Shown: positions 27,807 to 38,270, numbered from the stretch's first letter. The stretch is 64,000 nt of DNA from Phycisphaerales bacterium (GCA_020847535.1 JADLBU010000006.1:36121-100120); one strand, 5' to 3'. A program made the numbers and translations. The notes: generated by a model from the sequence alone, not told the origin.

Positions 27807-30800
27807 TCATGGACCGATCATGGCAAGCCTGCGAATAGCTTCGTGAAGCCGCTCGTTCCCGCCAGCCACTCCGCCCTCCACTGCGAATGCCAAACGGAAG
27901 CCCACATCACTGAAACCCGCATCTGTACGGATGCTGTATGCATGAGTCGGATCCACCTCAGGTGGTGATAGCGCCGACCCTCCCACGATTCGGATCGCCG
28001 TCGTCTTCTGTACCGCCTCCTTGAGCGCCCCGGGATCCTGCGGCAACGCCGCCTGGCTCGCCGCATCCTCGAACACGAACTCGCTCACGTTCCCGACGGC
28101 ATCCTGAAGCCCCGCGCTCCCCCCGGAATCGACATCCCGGAAGAGCACCGTCCCGTCATCCTGTTCGGTCGCCGCCACCGCCTTGTCTTTCCTCTTGACC
28201 TGGCTGGCATCCGCCGGAATGAAGATCCCTCCGTCAAACCATCGCGGGTTCTTTGCCGCCGATGTGCGCGCCAGGTGCTGCATCGCCGCCATCCACGATG
28301 CATCCCGCCGGTTGGGCTGCGAATCTGTGCTCATCGCAATCATCAACCCGGCCTCTTCCACCGTCGGAAGCCGGCAGCCCACCAGCCGGGCGACGTAGAT
28401 CGCCGCCGCCGGCGAGACATACTGCACCGGATGCTTCAGCCCCGGAGCCTTGGGTTCCTTCCCAGGCTCGAAATAGGCAGCCCCCGAATTCTCGAAATCA
28501 AACCAGCCACGGCTGTTCTCCCGGTTTCGCTGGGCCGCTGGCTTCATGCCGCGAGCCTGACCCCCCGGAGCAATATCCCAGTCCCACACCACCGGTCCCG
28601 CACGACCCAGGTTTGACTTGACCTCCAGGCGCGCCAGCCGTGCCAGATCTGGCCAATTTCCAAGCTCTCCGACCAGATCATCGAGCAGCCCCAGCGACAT
28701 CTCCTGGGCCTGGACATACGCAACCCCATCCCGCGTCTGAATGCGGATGAACTCCACAGGCTGCTGGATCTTCGAGCCCGCGGGAGGCGCAAACGTTGCG
28801 CCTCTCGCGCTCGACGAGGCCAGCCGCCACCGCTTGTCACCCGACAGCGCTCCGGGGCCGATCGTCTCCAGGGGCGGCCCGGACTTGCCGGCCGCTTCCG
28901 CCTCGGCCAGTGCGGCCGTCAGGGCCGCGATCTGCTTGGCGCCATCGCCGGGCAGGTCCTGGATCTTTCCGGCATCGGCAATCCACTGGCTCGCCAACGT
29001 CCGCACCGAATCGCCGCTGGCCGCCGCAAAGCGCGGCCAGTACTGGCCGAGCAGGATGTTGAACCGGTCCCCCGCGGGCAGCGAATCGCCAGAAACCCCC
29101 ATCGGCTCCATCGCCGCCAGCACCCCTGCCACTTCTGAATCGTTCCGGCGATCGACTGACTTCCAGCGGTTCATCCAGAACCCGCGCGAGATCCCATCGA
29201 TCCGCCCGGCGACCTCCGAATTGCGCGCCGGATCCATGATCTGCCCCGCCGCGCTTCGCAGGCCCCCGACGATCCCCTGCGCCTGCTGAGCCTGCGCGGC
29301 GGTTGCCGGCCATGCGCGATCCCCCGGCTGGCTCAGCTTGTGCGCGGCGGCAAGCGCCACGCCCAACTTTCCAGCCGAGACATCCCCCGCGGCCGACGAC
29401 AGAAACGCCTGATCGTTCGACTGATCGATCCGGTTCAAGGCGCCGATGCGATTGGCGATCGATTTACCGATCTCCCCGTTTGCCAGCGCGCCAAACTCCG
29501 CCGAGGCCCGCGCACTGTCATATAGCCCTTGCACGCTCTTGCCTTCGGCCGCCGCATCCCCCGCTCCGGCGCCATCGGCGATCAACTGACCCACCTGCGT
29601 CAGGATCCGCTCGACCTTCGCCCGCTCGCTCCGGGCATCAGCGCTTGCCCGTTCCTTGGCATCCCGATCTTCCTTGTCCTTGGCCTCCCGCGCCAGCCGG
29701 TCCTTCTCCAGCCGATCCGCGTCATCTTTGGCGGCCTTGGCCAGTGCCTCGCGATCCCGTGCCTCCTTGGCCTTGCTTTCCTGCTCCTGGGCCTCGCGGG
29801 CCTTGGCCTGGCGATCGGCTTCTTCTGTTCTCTCTCGCTCCTGCCGGACGGCGATCTCCTTGGCCTGGCGGTCTCTCTCATCCTGCTCACGCCGAGCACG
29901 GTCGGCCGTCTCTCGCGCAGCCTGATCAGCCGCAGCCTTGTCCGCGGCCGCCTTGTCCGCAGCAACCTTGTCGGCCACGGCTTTATCCGCAGCCTCTTTG
30001 TCTCGAGCCGCCTGGCCCGGATCGGGCTGCGGAGTCGGCGGCGTGTTTACCTTCCCCGTAGAAGCGGGAGGACCAGTTCCGATCTCCGAATCAGCGGGCT
30101 CATCCTTGATCGCCACCTTGATGCCATCCCCCGTCGTCCCCGGCTTGTCATCGCCCCCAGCCATGATCGCCACCACGACACCGCCCAATACGATGACGCC
30201 CGCCGCACCTCCGAACAGCCACTTGCGGATCCCGCTGCCCTTGTCGGAGTTCGGCGAATCCGTGCTCGCCGCAGGCGCGACCGGCGCCGGCGCAGCCGCG
30301 GCAATCGCCGCCGGCGCGGGCTCCCTGCCGCTCCACTTGGCGACCATGTCGCCCGCTCGCCCGCGGAACGCCTCGTCGATCGCGTACGGAACCTCCGTCG
30401 TCAGCGGGAAGCCCTTGGCCGATGCCCGCATGCAGTAGAACTGCGATGCGCCCGGCTCACCCACCAACACATCCACGAACTTCTCGCCGCGCGGGTTGAT
30501 CGCCAGGATCGCCGAGCCCTCGGACAACCGCCGCGAGAGCAGCGAGATCCACGCCAGGCACGACTCCGAACCGCCCGAAGCAAGCGTCGGCAGCCGCAGA
30601 TGACCGGCCTTCACGACCGCCGCCTGCACCGACACCGACTTGGATTTGCGGCCATCCCCGCCGATCGGCAGGAACGCCCCCAGCTCGCGCTCGACCGCGT
30701 ACAGCGTCCGCGCCAACCCCTCGCGCAGCGATCCGGTCTTCTGACCCAGCTCCGCACGGTCCGTCAACTCCCCGACCTGCGTCGGAGTCAGCGCATCCGC

Positions 30801-31331
30801 CGGCAGCTCCTGCTTCTCAGCCGCTTCCGGATGCGCCGCCAGCCAAGATCGCAAATCCGTCCGCGTCTGGTCAATCACCATCCGCACCGCCGCGGCGGAT
30901 GATGCCTCGATGCACTTGCGCTCCAGCGCCCCCAGCGCGGGCAGCACATCACGCACCATCGCCGAGATCGGAATGCCGGTCCCCTGCGCATACACCGCCA
31001 TCGGATACTTGGACCGACCCTTGCCATCCTGGCTCGACCACAGCCGGCCCACGACAACCTGCGCCGGATCCCTGCCCGCCGGACCGAACCACCACACGAA
31101 TTCGTGGGCAAAGCCCGCCAAGCGCTGCTCTTCTCCCAGCTTCTCCCACGCCCCCGAATCGATGTTCCCCGAGATGCCCTCGATGTAGAACCATCGCCGC
31201 ACCTGCGCGAGCAGGTCGGTCTCGATCCCGATGTCCTCGATGTGGTCGTCCCAACCGGGATGCTTGCCAAACGCCGCGAGGTAGATCCCCGGCGCATCCC
31301 TGGATTGGCCCTTGCCTTGCCCCAGCCCCAT
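27807..31331 (-). CDS. TagF-like / transmembrane / coiled-coil / SUMF1-like T6SS-associated protein
   Basis: This 1,174-residue protein lies between tssM and tpsB. The N-terminus (about 10-330) reads YLAAFGKHPGWDDHIEDIG and later has an FVWWFGPAGRDP block, resembling the TagF-type T6SS-associated domain (distant match, by eye). One membrane span (about 367-392, LFGGAAGVIVLGGVVVAIMAG) follows. A long Lys/Glu/Ala/Asp coiled-coil (about 440-600) comes next, then a helical region. The C-terminal ~300 residues are a formylglycine-generating-enzyme (SUMF1)-like fold: GCRLPTVEEAGLM, DAVGNVSEFVFE, and a GGSAL block ending DVGFRLAF. The paired catalytic cysteines of true FGE are absent. ATG 31331 has GGAG six bases upstream. 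I infer an inner-membrane regulator sensing envelope state. Confidence 0.8.
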   Translation of the reverse strand: MGLGQGKGQSRDAPGIYLAAFGKHPGWDDHIEDIGIETDLLAQVRRWFYIEGISGNIDSGAWEKLGEEQRLAGFAHEFVWWFGPAGRDPAQVVVGRLWSSQDGKGRSKYPMAVYAQGTGIPISAMVRDVLPALGALERKCIEASSAAAVRMVIDQTRTDLRSWLAAHPEAAEKQELPADALTPTQVGELTDRAELGQKTGSLREGLARTLYAVERELGAFLPIGGDGRKSKSVSVQAAVVKAGHLRLPTLASGGSESCLAWISLLSRRLSEGSAILAINPRGEKFVDVLVGEPGASQFYCMRASAKGFPLTTEVPYAIDEAFRGRAGDMVAKWSGREPAPAAIAAAAPAPVAPAASTDSPNSDKGSGIRKWLFGGAAGVIVLGGVVVAIMAGGDDKPGTTGDGIKVAIKDEPADSEIGTGPPASTGKVNTPPTPQPDPGQAARDKEAADKAVADKVAADKAAADKAAADQAARETADRARREQDERDRQAKEIAVRQERERTEEADRQAKAREAQEQESKAKEARDREALAKAAKDDADRLEKDRLAREAKDKEDRDAKERASADARSERAKVERILTQVGQLIADGAGAGDAAAEGKSVQGLYDSARASAEFGALANGEIGKSIANRIGALNRIDQSNDQAFLSSAAGDVSAGKLGVALAAAHKLSQPGDRAWPATAAQAQQAQGIVGGLRSAAGQIMDPARNSEVAGRIDGISRGFWMNRWKSVDRRNDSEVAGVLAAMEPMGVSGDSLPAGDRFNILLGQYWPRFAAASGDSVRTLASQWIADAGKIQDLPGDGAKQIAALTAALAEAEAAGKSGPPLETIGPGALSGDKRWRLASSSARGATFAPPAGSKIQQPVEFIRIQTRDGVAYVQAQEMSLGLLDDLVGELGNWPDLARLARLEVKSNLGRAGPVVWDWDIAPGGQARGMKPAAQRNRENSRGWFDFENSGAAYFEPGKEPKAPGLKHPVQYVSPAAAIYVARLVGCRLPTVEEAGLMIAMSTDSQPNRRDASWMAAMQHLARTSAAKNPRWFDGGIFIPADASQVKRKDKAVAATEQDDGTVLFRDVDSGGSAGLQDAVGNVSEFVFEDAASQAALPQDPGALKEAVQKTTAIRIVGGSALSPPEVDPTHAYSIRTDAGFSDVGFRLAFAVEGGVAGGNERLHEAIRRLAMIGP

Positions 31332-31421
31332 GCATATCTCCAGTGAAGGCCCGAGAACCCGGCCGAACATCGCGCACACCACCACGCGCACGCCCCAAAC
31401 GCCACACCGTTCAACGCATCA

Positions 31422-34400
31422 TCACTTCCACATGTGCGGGCCGGGCCATGCCGTCTTCTCCGGCAGCGGCTTGCTCAACTCGATCCCCATCCACATGTAG
31501 TACTTCCCGGCCGCGCCGCCGACCGTCCCATTGAACCGCACCGGCACCATCCAACGCTGCTTCCCGCCCACCGCATCCCCCCACGGACGCGCATCCGGAT
31601 CGGCGAGCAACTCCAGCACCGACCAGCCCGAGGCAAGCTCGCGCGCCCCCGACACCCCGCCCCTGCCACCGGCCTGGTCGGAGAACGTCAGGCGAACCTT
31701 GGCGCTATCAAGCACCGGGAACGCATCGCCGATCGCCTTCCCGAAGTCGTTGTTGTTCCGCTCGACCGGCGCTCCCGCTCCCCGAGCCACCGAGAACCAC
31801 GTGACGGTCCCCGCCATGTTCGTGTATTTCTCAGCCTCCGCCGCGGGCGCGGGATCCTTCGTGTCCGCCGCTGGCATCACGATCACCGATGCCGTCAGCG
31901 GCGCACCGGCTTCCGGCGCTACCTGAGGAAGCCACGCCGCCCAAGCCTCGACCAGGCGCGGGCCCCGGGCGTCGTTCAGGATGTTCACGTTGCCGAAGAT
32001 GCGCTCCAACTCCTTGCGGATCGCCGCGTGCATGCTCGACCACTTCCTGGCCGCCAGCCCTTGCCCATCTGCCGGCGCGCCGGGCGCTGCCGGCGCAGTC
32101 CCCAACCCAGTGAGCGCGTTGCGGACCCTGCCCAAATAGTCAACCGTCATCGCCGGCACGTTCGCGGCCTCTCCCGTCCATGCCGGCGGCGGCTCCATCG
32201 AGAGCGGCAGTTTCTGCAGGTTCTTCAGGTCGTTGAGGATGTCCCCGCGTTCGGTCGCGATGTCGTCGGCGATTTTGCTCAGCGCCGACACGCGCACGAC
32301 GTCGAAGTACCGCGCCCCCGGCCCGGTTGGCTTGGTCGCGTCCCCGAAATCGTCCGAGAAACTGTCGAAGTAATCCGCGCGGAACAGCGACCCATCGAGC
32401 CCCCCGAGCCGAGTCACCGCAGCGCCCGCCCCTTCCGGCAGCGCGGTCCATCTCCCCAGGTCGCTGGTCCGTCGTCCCATCAGCGCCGGACTCCGCAGGT
32501 TCTGGATATCGCTCTGGATCGCCGCCGTCCAATCCGCGATCGGCGCCCCGCTTCCCAGGTTCTTGGCGACATCCGCCGGAATCGCCTGCAGCGCCGCCAG
32601 CATCAGCACCGCCAGTTGTTCCAGCGACGACCCGATTTGACCGGAACTGGCGTTCACCCGGTCGTTCAGCAGCGAGCGATATTCGCGCCACGTGCCCGCA
32701 TCGACCCGATCCATCTTCTGGATCGCCGTCGTCGTCCACTGTTGCACGTACAGCCTCGCGTACCGTGTCACCGCCTCGATCGTCTCCTTGGCCTCCTGCG
32801 TGCGGGCCGGTGGATCCACGATCCCCGGCGCCACGCTCGCCTGGCCCGGCGAAGGCACCGGCTGGTTCAGCCCCACCAGCGCCGACACCACCGCCGAATC
32901 ATCAAACAGCCGCCTGGCCGCCTGCGGGTCATACGCGCGATCGATCTGCAGCGACTGCGATGCAAACGGCACCGGCAACGCAATCTTGTCTGGTGAAGGC
33001 GCTGGTTGACGAAGATCGGCAGCCGAGGCAGCCGCAAGCTCACCCGTGATCTCCGCGACCCGCGTGCGGACCCACCCCTCATCGGTCCCGGTCCGCTTCG
33101 AGAACGCCGACCGCAACACATCCCCGCGCCTGCCCATCGCCGCGACCCGTGCTGCGAACCGGCCCGTGCGCTGGATCGACCCCGCGCCGTCGGTCCCCGG
33201 CTCACCGGCCATCTTGGCTCGCTGATCGATCAGCGCCATTCTCGTCGCCAGGTCCGCATCGATGCCATCGACGGCATCCTTAAGGCTCATCACCTTCTCG
33301 CTCTTGATCGCCCCCCAGGCAACCTCGCCGCGCGTCGCGTTGAAGATGTCGTTGACCTGCTTGTATACATCAAACCTCGCCGCGACGGCACGCTTGATCG
33401 TCGCATCCCCGCCCACCGCATCGGCCAGGAGCGCGGCACCCCTGCCTTGCGGCCCGTAGAACTCCTTCAGCTTCCCGAGAGCCGACGCCACAGCGCCATC
33501 GGGCCGCTTGAGCGCTTTCCAGGCTTCGTACATCCCCTTGAGCGCCGGCTCAAGCTCCTTTGGCGCATCGGCGAGCAGTGCCGCGAGAATCGGATCGCCC
33601 ACCACGTTCTCGATCTTGCCAATGGCATCCTTCGCGGCGGCATCCTTCGATGCCGCATCCCCCGCCGCGGTCGCGAGCCTCTCCAGGCTCGACTCCGCTC
33701 CCGACATCCCCAGCACAAGCCTGTACGACTCATCGACCGTCCGGTTGATCGACTCGGCCGCCTTGTCGATCCCCGGCCCGACATCCTTGACCGTGACATC
33801 GGCGAGCATCGGCTCGATCAGCTTCCACGAGGCCTCGAGCTGCGCGTAGTTCTTCACCCAATCGGCCTTGAACGCATCGTACTGAGCCTGGTCCGCCGGC
33901 CACGCCGGATCGTGCTTGCCCACCAGGTCCGTCAGCCCCTTGTCCGCCGCCGCGAACGCCTCGAGCGAGGCCTGCAGCGACACCAGCTTGCCGATCTGCG
34001 CATCCGCCGCCAGGCGCTGAGGCCAGTGCGCGTTGAACGATGCCGCCGCCGTCTCCACCGCCTTGATATCCGACCGGCCCTTGAGACCCTCGGGCGGCCA
34101 TATGCCCGAAGCCCCGAACGCCTGCTCGACCGCATCCTGCAGCGCACGCAGATCCGCATCGCCACCCAGCTTGCGGACCTCCTCCTCGCTCGCCGTCAGT
34201 CGCAGGTAGTCCGCAACCGGGAATGAAGTCTTGGAATCAAACTTCCCGCCGCCATCGCCGGCCCGCTCGATCTGCACCAGCGAGCCCAGCACCTTGACCG
34301 CCGCGCTGTCATTGGCGATCCAGTTCACCGACGGCTCGGTCGCGACAAATCGCCCACGCGCAGCGCCCACCAACGGACGCACCAGTGACACATCCGACAC

Positions 34401-36086
34401 CGCCGCGTGCGCACGCTTCACGTTGTCGTTCAGCGAGAACGACTCGATCACGCTCGCCAGCGCCCGGAAGATCGCCGGCACCCGGATCTCCGACTGAGAC
34501 TGCTCGGTCGTCCGCGCCAACAGCTCCGATGGGGAACGCCAGTCCGCGTTCAGCGATGGGCTATCGGCGGCCTTGGTGACCACCACCTGCCCCGGACCGC
34601 CCGCCGCGACCACGTTGGCCGCCCCGGGCGTCTCCAGTTCCTTGTTGACGCTCTCCCAGAACCCAGCCGGCTGCTGCACCTTGCCCGCCAGGCTGAAGTA
34701 CCCCAGCACCGTGAACGCCAGGCACAAGACCACCACGCCGATCCCCGAGCCCAGGAGCGCCATCTTCCGCCCGCGCTGCTGCTGCTTGACGTTGGTCGCC
34801 CGCGTCACCAGCCCCTTCTCAGGGAACACCTTGGCCATCAGCAGGTCGCGCAGGAAGTACGACTTCTCGTTGCGGAACGTCCCGCCGCCCGGCAGCGCAT
34901 CCACCGGCACGCCCATCGCGCGGGCGATCGCCTCGTCCAGCTCGCGCCCCTCCTGCAGAGCGGATGTGAAGTAAATCCCGCGGAGGAACAGCGGCTTGGC
35001 CGACCATTCGCCCTGCACGAAGATCAGCTCCAGGTATCGCCGCAGCCGGGAGCCGATCCCGCTCAGGCTCTCGGGCAGCGCGTACAGCGCATCGACCTCA
35101 TCCATCCGCCGCGGATGGACCGCCTGCATGTTCTGCGGCGTCGGGTCCGACAACAGCGCCCCGCGCCGGCGCACAAGCCGCCGGCACACCTGCTCCAGGT
35201 GCTCCGTGACGCGATCGGCCTGGAACTGCTCATCCAGGTCCGCCGGGTTCGACCACCCCAGCATCTGGTGCTGGAGCTGCGGATCGGTGATCGTCGTGAA
35301 GAACTCACGGAACCCCGTCAAGAGGTCGCACTTGGTCACGATGATGTACACCGGGAACCGCACATCCAGATCCCGCGTGATCGAATCAAGCTGACGCGCG
35401 ACCTTTGCCGCCTCGTGCTCGATCTTCTCCGCCGAGTCCTTGATCAGGCTGTCCACACCGATTGCCAGCACCATCCCGTTCACCGGCTGCATGGGGCGCC
35501 AGCTCTTCAGGAGCTTCATCAGCTCCTTCCACTCGCTCCCACCCTCCTCCATGAACATCTTGCCCGCCGTGTCCAGAATCACCGCGTGGTTCGTGAACCA
35601 CCAGTTCATGTTCAGCGTGCCGCCCGTGCCCTGCAGCGGATCCTGAAGCCCCGGCGGGAATCCCACGTTGCAATGCCGGATTGCCTCCGTCTTACCCGAT
35701 CCCGAAGGGCCCGCCATCAGCACCCACGGCAGCGAATAGACATCCTTCCCCGCCGCCTTGAACTTCTCGATCCCCTCCTCGAACCGCTTGCGCAGGTCAT
35801 CCAGCCTCGCCCGCATCGCCGGATCCGCCGTCGCCGGAGAGCCCGTCGTTGTTCCCAGCAGCTTCCCGATGAACGGAGTCGCCCGGCCCTTCTGACGCAC
35901 CTTCAGGAAGAACCGGAACGCCAGCACCAGCAGCACCGCGATCGCCAGCGCCCCGGCGATGTATGCGACATACACCCACGCGCCCGTGATGAAACCGACC
36001 GCCGTCAGCACGGCCCCGCCCCCGCCGGCGCTGACCGTGGCCTTACCCGCCGGGGACATCCCGGATACCGACTGCATGAGAGACAT
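31422..36086 (-). CDS. tssM: TssM (IcmF), T6SS inner-membrane complex core
   Basis: TssM spans the inner membrane and crosses the periplasm to join the T6SS membrane complex. It begins with two hydrophobic spans (about 24-62), then Walker A GPSGSGKTEAI (about 126-136). GGTLNMNWWFTNHAVILDTAGK follows, the hallmark of the IcmF NTPase domain, and IIVTKCDLLTGF provides the G4-like element. A third span lies near residues 440-470 (LLGSGIGVVVLCLAFTVLGYF). The rest is a very long helical periplasmic region, and the C-terminus has short beta stretches. At 1,554 residues it is well over the usual 1,100-1,300. It starts three bases after tssL, with AGGAGGG inside the tssL end. The intact Walker A suggests ATP binding is retained. 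Confidence 0.96.
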   Translation of the reverse strand: MSLMQSVSGMSPAGKATVSAGGGGAVLTAVGFITGAWVYVAYIAGALAIAVLLVLAFRFFLKVRQKGRATPFIGKLLGTTTGSPATADPAMRARLDDLRKRFEEGIEKFKAAGKDVYSLPWVLMAGPSGSGKTEAIRHCNVGFPPGLQDPLQGTGGTLNMNWWFTNHAVILDTAGKMFMEEGGSEWKELMKLLKSWRPMQPVNGMVLAIGVDSLIKDSAEKIEHEAAKVARQLDSITRDLDVRFPVYIIVTKCDLLTGFREFFTTITDPQLQHQMLGWSNPADLDEQFQADRVTEHLEQVCRRLVRRRGALLSDPTPQNMQAVHPRRMDEVDALYALPESLSGIGSRLRRYLELIFVQGEWSAKPLFLRGIYFTSALQEGRELDEAIARAMGVPVDALPGGGTFRNEKSYFLRDLLMAKVFPEKGLVTRATNVKQQQRGRKMALLGSGIGVVVLCLAFTVLGYFSLAGKVQQPAGFWESVNKELETPGAANVVAAGGPGQVVVTKAADSPSLNADWRSPSELLARTTEQSQSEIRVPAIFRALASVIESFSLNDNVKRAHAAVSDVSLVRPLVGAARGRFVATEPSVNWIANDSAAVKVLGSLVQIERAGDGGGKFDSKTSFPVADYLRLTASEEEVRKLGGDADLRALQDAVEQAFGASGIWPPEGLKGRSDIKAVETAAASFNAHWPQRLAADAQIGKLVSLQASLEAFAAADKGLTDLVGKHDPAWPADQAQYDAFKADWVKNYAQLEASWKLIEPMLADVTVKDVGPGIDKAAESINRTVDESYRLVLGMSGAESSLERLATAAGDAASKDAAAKDAIGKIENVVGDPILAALLADAPKELEPALKGMYEAWKALKRPDGAVASALGKLKEFYGPQGRGAALLADAVGGDATIKRAVAARFDVYKQVNDIFNATRGEVAWGAIKSEKVMSLKDAVDGIDADLATRMALIDQRAKMAGEPGTDGAGSIQRTGRFAARVAAMGRRGDVLRSAFSKRTGTDEGWVRTRVAEITGELAAASAADLRQPAPSPDKIALPVPFASQSLQIDRAYDPQAARRLFDDSAVVSALVGLNQPVPSPGQASVAPGIVDPPARTQEAKETIEAVTRYARLYVQQWTTTAIQKMDRVDAGTWREYRSLLNDRVNASSGQIGSSLEQLAVLMLAALQAIPADVAKNLGSGAPIADWTAAIQSDIQNLRSPALMGRRTSDLGRWTALPEGAGAAVTRLGGLDGSLFRADYFDSFSDDFGDATKPTGPGARYFDVVRVSALSKIADDIATERGDILNDLKNLQKLPLSMEPPPAWTGEAANVPAMTVDYLGRVRNALTGLGTAPAAPGAPADGQGLAARKWSSMHAAIRKELERIFGNVNILNDARGPRLVEAWAAWLPQVAPEAGAPLTASVIVMPAADTKDPAPAAEAEKYTNMAGTVTWFSVARGAGAPVERNNNDFGKAIGDAFPVLDSAKVRLTFSDQAGGRGGVSGARELASGWSVLELLADPDARPWGDAVGGKQRWMVPVRFNGTVGGAAGKYYMWMGIELSKPLPEKTAWPGPHMWK

Positions 36087-36089
36087 GGG

Positions 36090-36806
36090 TTACTTGCCCT
36101 CCTGGCCGGCGGGCACGTGACCTGCCTGCTTGATGACGCCCACCAGCGCATCGTTGAGACGGCTGGCAGCGCCCTTGTACATCATGACGTTGGCGACGAT
36201 CGCCCCCACGGTCAGCACCACCAGCAGGATCACCCACGACACCACGCCCTGCGCCACCGGCTGCTGCAGAACCCGCTTGTCCGTCCGCTCGTACGCCTCG
36301 GGCGTCAATCGCGCTGCCCCGTCGGTATCGAACCGGGAACGGATGCGGGCCGTCAGCTCAAGCTGCTTGCGCCGAAGCACATCCGGCTGACCCATGTACA
36401 TCCCCGTGAACCCCAGCCCGATGCACGTGTGGTACACCGTCAACCGCTCGGTCGCCTTGTCGGACTGGTCCGCCAGCGTCTCATCCAGCATCTCGAAGAA
36501 CCGCTGATCCAGCCCCAGCTGCTTCTCATCCTCGGCCAGCGACTTCCACGTCCGCGCGAACGGGTGCTTGCTCTCCCGCATCATGAAATCCACGAACCCT
36601 ACCAGCGGCAGACGGACCTGGTTGAACTGGTCACCCATCCCGCTGGCCTCGGCCTGCATCCGCAGGTCCGCGAGCATGCTCTTGAGCTCGCTGCGCACCT
36701 GCCCGCCATCAACATTCACGCCGCGCTGCGCTGCCCGGTTCTGCCGGCAGACGTACTGAAACAGCGGGTCGCACACTTCCGTCAGGGTTGGCGTCTTTCG
36801 TTCCAT
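36090..36806 (-). CDS. tssL: TssL (DotU/IcmH), T6SS inner-membrane protein
   Basis: TssL binds TssM and links the membrane complex to the baseplate. The 238 residues show the DotU pattern. The N-terminal helical bundle opens LTEVCDPLFQYVCRQNRA, and RLPLVGFVDFMMRE gives the usual acidic-pocket helix. YHTCIGLGFTGMYMG matches the conserved GFxGxY segment. One membrane anchor sits near the C-terminus (VVSWVILLVVLTVGAIVANVM), followed by a short tail. No OmpA-like peptidoglycan-binding domain follows, so it is the short type. I chose ATG 36806; a TTG at 36821 is possible, but neither has a strong ribosome site. It lies between tssK and tssM as in most loci. Confidence 0.93.
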   Translation of the reverse strand: MERKTPTLTEVCDPLFQYVCRQNRAAQRGVNVDGGQVRSELKSMLADLRMQAEASGMGDQFNQVRLPLVGFVDFMMRESKHPFARTWKSLAEDEKQLGLDQRFFEMLDETLADQSDKATERLTVYHTCIGLGFTGMYMGQPDVLRRKQLELTARIRSRFDTDGAARLTPEAYERTDKRVLQQPVAQGVVSWVILLVVLTVGAIVANVMMYKGAASRLNDALVGVIKQAGHVPAGQEGK

Positions 36807-36847
36807 GTGTCGCTCAGTCAATCGCGGGGATCACCCCCGCCGCCGAT

Positions 36848-38251
36848 TCACTCCTGCTCGGCAGGGATCGTCATGAACAGCGAGACCTCCGAAAACTCGA
36901 ACGCCTCCCCGTCGGGCCACCGGATCGCCGCCTTCTTCTCCTGCACGATCCGCTCCCACATCGTCTTGGAATCCACCCGCATCAGCTTGAAGTAGTGCAA
37001 GCCCGGCTGCGAGGGAAGCTCGTACGGCGGGTGCCGCTCCTCCTCCAGCCGCACGCCCAGCACCATCAACCGCTCCATGCTCTTGGGCATCAGCTTGAAC
37101 TTGTCCTGGTTCTCGACCAGCCGCGCCAGAGCCACCGGATCCTGCTTGGTCTTGATGCCCAGGAAATACTCCGTGGGCTTGGTGACGTGCTTGTCCTCCA
37201 GGTCGATCCCCAGGATCTGCCCATCCTTCTTGAAATCCACCTTCCACACCGGCGCAAGCTGCCCAGGCGTCAGCAGCGACCGCACCCGCCGATCCAGGTC
37301 GTAGAACACAGCGCCCGGGTTGTCGTGGTCGTATCGCGGACCCTCCCACGGATCACGGTCCGGGGAGAGCGCTGCCAGTTCTCCCAGCACATCCCGAAGC
37401 TCCAGGTACGCATCCATCGGTGTCGCCCCCGGCGTGCTCACCAGCAGCGGCACCCGTGCCGATGCACGGTTCAGCGTCCGCAGACGCATCAACTGCTCGA
37501 TCTGCACCCCGCGCAGGTTTTCGCGGTTGAACGCACCCCCCCGCGTCAGCCCCGTCACCGTGTCGCGCCGGATCGCTTCGATCTGGTTCCCCAGGTCGCG
37601 CAGCAGCCCCCGAAGGCTCGCCGAGCCCTCGATCGTCATGCACGGCGGGATGAACTGCTTGTCCTCCATCGGCCGGCCCTGCTCATCGCCCGTCGCTCGC
37701 ATCACCCGCGCCAGGGCGATCGTCTCCATGTCCGCCGTGTCATCTCCCTCGATCACCAGCCGCGCGTTGATCCGCCGCACCAGAAGCGGCTGGCGGTTCT
37801 CACCCGTGTTCTCGTCGGCCCGGTCGATCTCGCTGACCCGGAACAGACGCTTGATCTGCGATCCTTCACCCGTCCGCGTCTCGATCGTGTTCGCCCGCGC
37901 CGACTGCCACACCGGCACCGCCAGGCTCACCGTCAGCGGCGCGGAGCTCGCCTGCAATGCCCGCTTGATGTCCATCGCCGGCAGGTCCGCGTTCCCCGGC
38001 ACATCCACGTAAAGCCCGCCGGGCATCACCACCCGGAGCTGGTCAAACCGCACCAGCATGTTCTCCAGCGCATCGGCCGACAACCTCGCATCCAGCACCC
38101 CGTACGGATACGCCATCGCGAACCGACGCTCCGCGCCGATGCTCTCGGCGAGCGACCGCTGCAGGCATTGGAGGTGATGAGGCTGCAGGAACAGCCCCTC
38201 GTGCCAATGCACCTGACCATTCATCACGCTGGAAGTCCCGTTCCCGATCAT
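36848..38251 (-). CDS. tssK: TssK, T6SS baseplate-to-membrane connector
   Basis: TssK trimers join the TssF-TssG-TssE baseplate to TssL and TssM. The 467 residues start with the family signature GQVHWHEGLFLQPHHLQ at residues 13-29. LENMLVRFDQLRVVMPGG then gives the shell-domain pattern, and further blocks include EAIRRDTVTGLTRGGAFN in the middle. The C-terminal receptor-binding region ends with a strand-rich tail (IRWPDGEAFEFSEVSLFMTIP). Length is near the norm of about 445. ATG 38251 lies 19 bases after the upstream gene's stop, with a G-rich stretch just before it. The gap to tssL is 41 bases. No membrane span is seen, in keeping with a cytosolic protein. Confidence 0.95.
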   Translation of the reverse strand: MIGNGTSSVMNGQVHWHEGLFLQPHHLQCLQRSLAESIGAERRFAMAYPYGVLDARLSADALENMLVRFDQLRVVMPGGLYVDVPGNADLPAMDIKRALQASSAPLTVSLAVPVWQSARANTIETRTGEGSQIKRLFRVSEIDRADENTGENRQPLLVRRINARLVIEGDDTADMETIALARVMRATGDEQGRPMEDKQFIPPCMTIEGSASLRGLLRDLGNQIEAIRRDTVTGLTRGGAFNRENLRGVQIEQLMRLRTLNRASARVPLLVSTPGATPMDAYLELRDVLGELAALSPDRDPWEGPRYDHDNPGAVFYDLDRRVRSLLTPGQLAPVWKVDFKKDGQILGIDLEDKHVTKPTEYFLGIKTKQDPVALARLVENQDKFKLMPKSMERLMVLGVRLEEERHPPYELPSQPGLHYFKLMRVDSKTMWERIVQEKKAAIRWPDGEAFEFSEVSLFMTIPAEQE

Positions 38252-38270
38252 GCACGCCCCCGTTCACACG

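Noticed and set aside
27807..31331. True formylglycine-generating enzyme and a sulfatase-activation system
   Set aside because: The paired catalytic cysteines are missing, no sulfatase is nearby, and the domain is fused to membrane and T6SS-type parts.
34407..36995. 862-residue plus-strand frame opposite tssM and tssL
   Set aside because: It has antisense composition (His/Arg/Leu-rich) and no family motif; tssM and tssL are unmistakable on the other strand.
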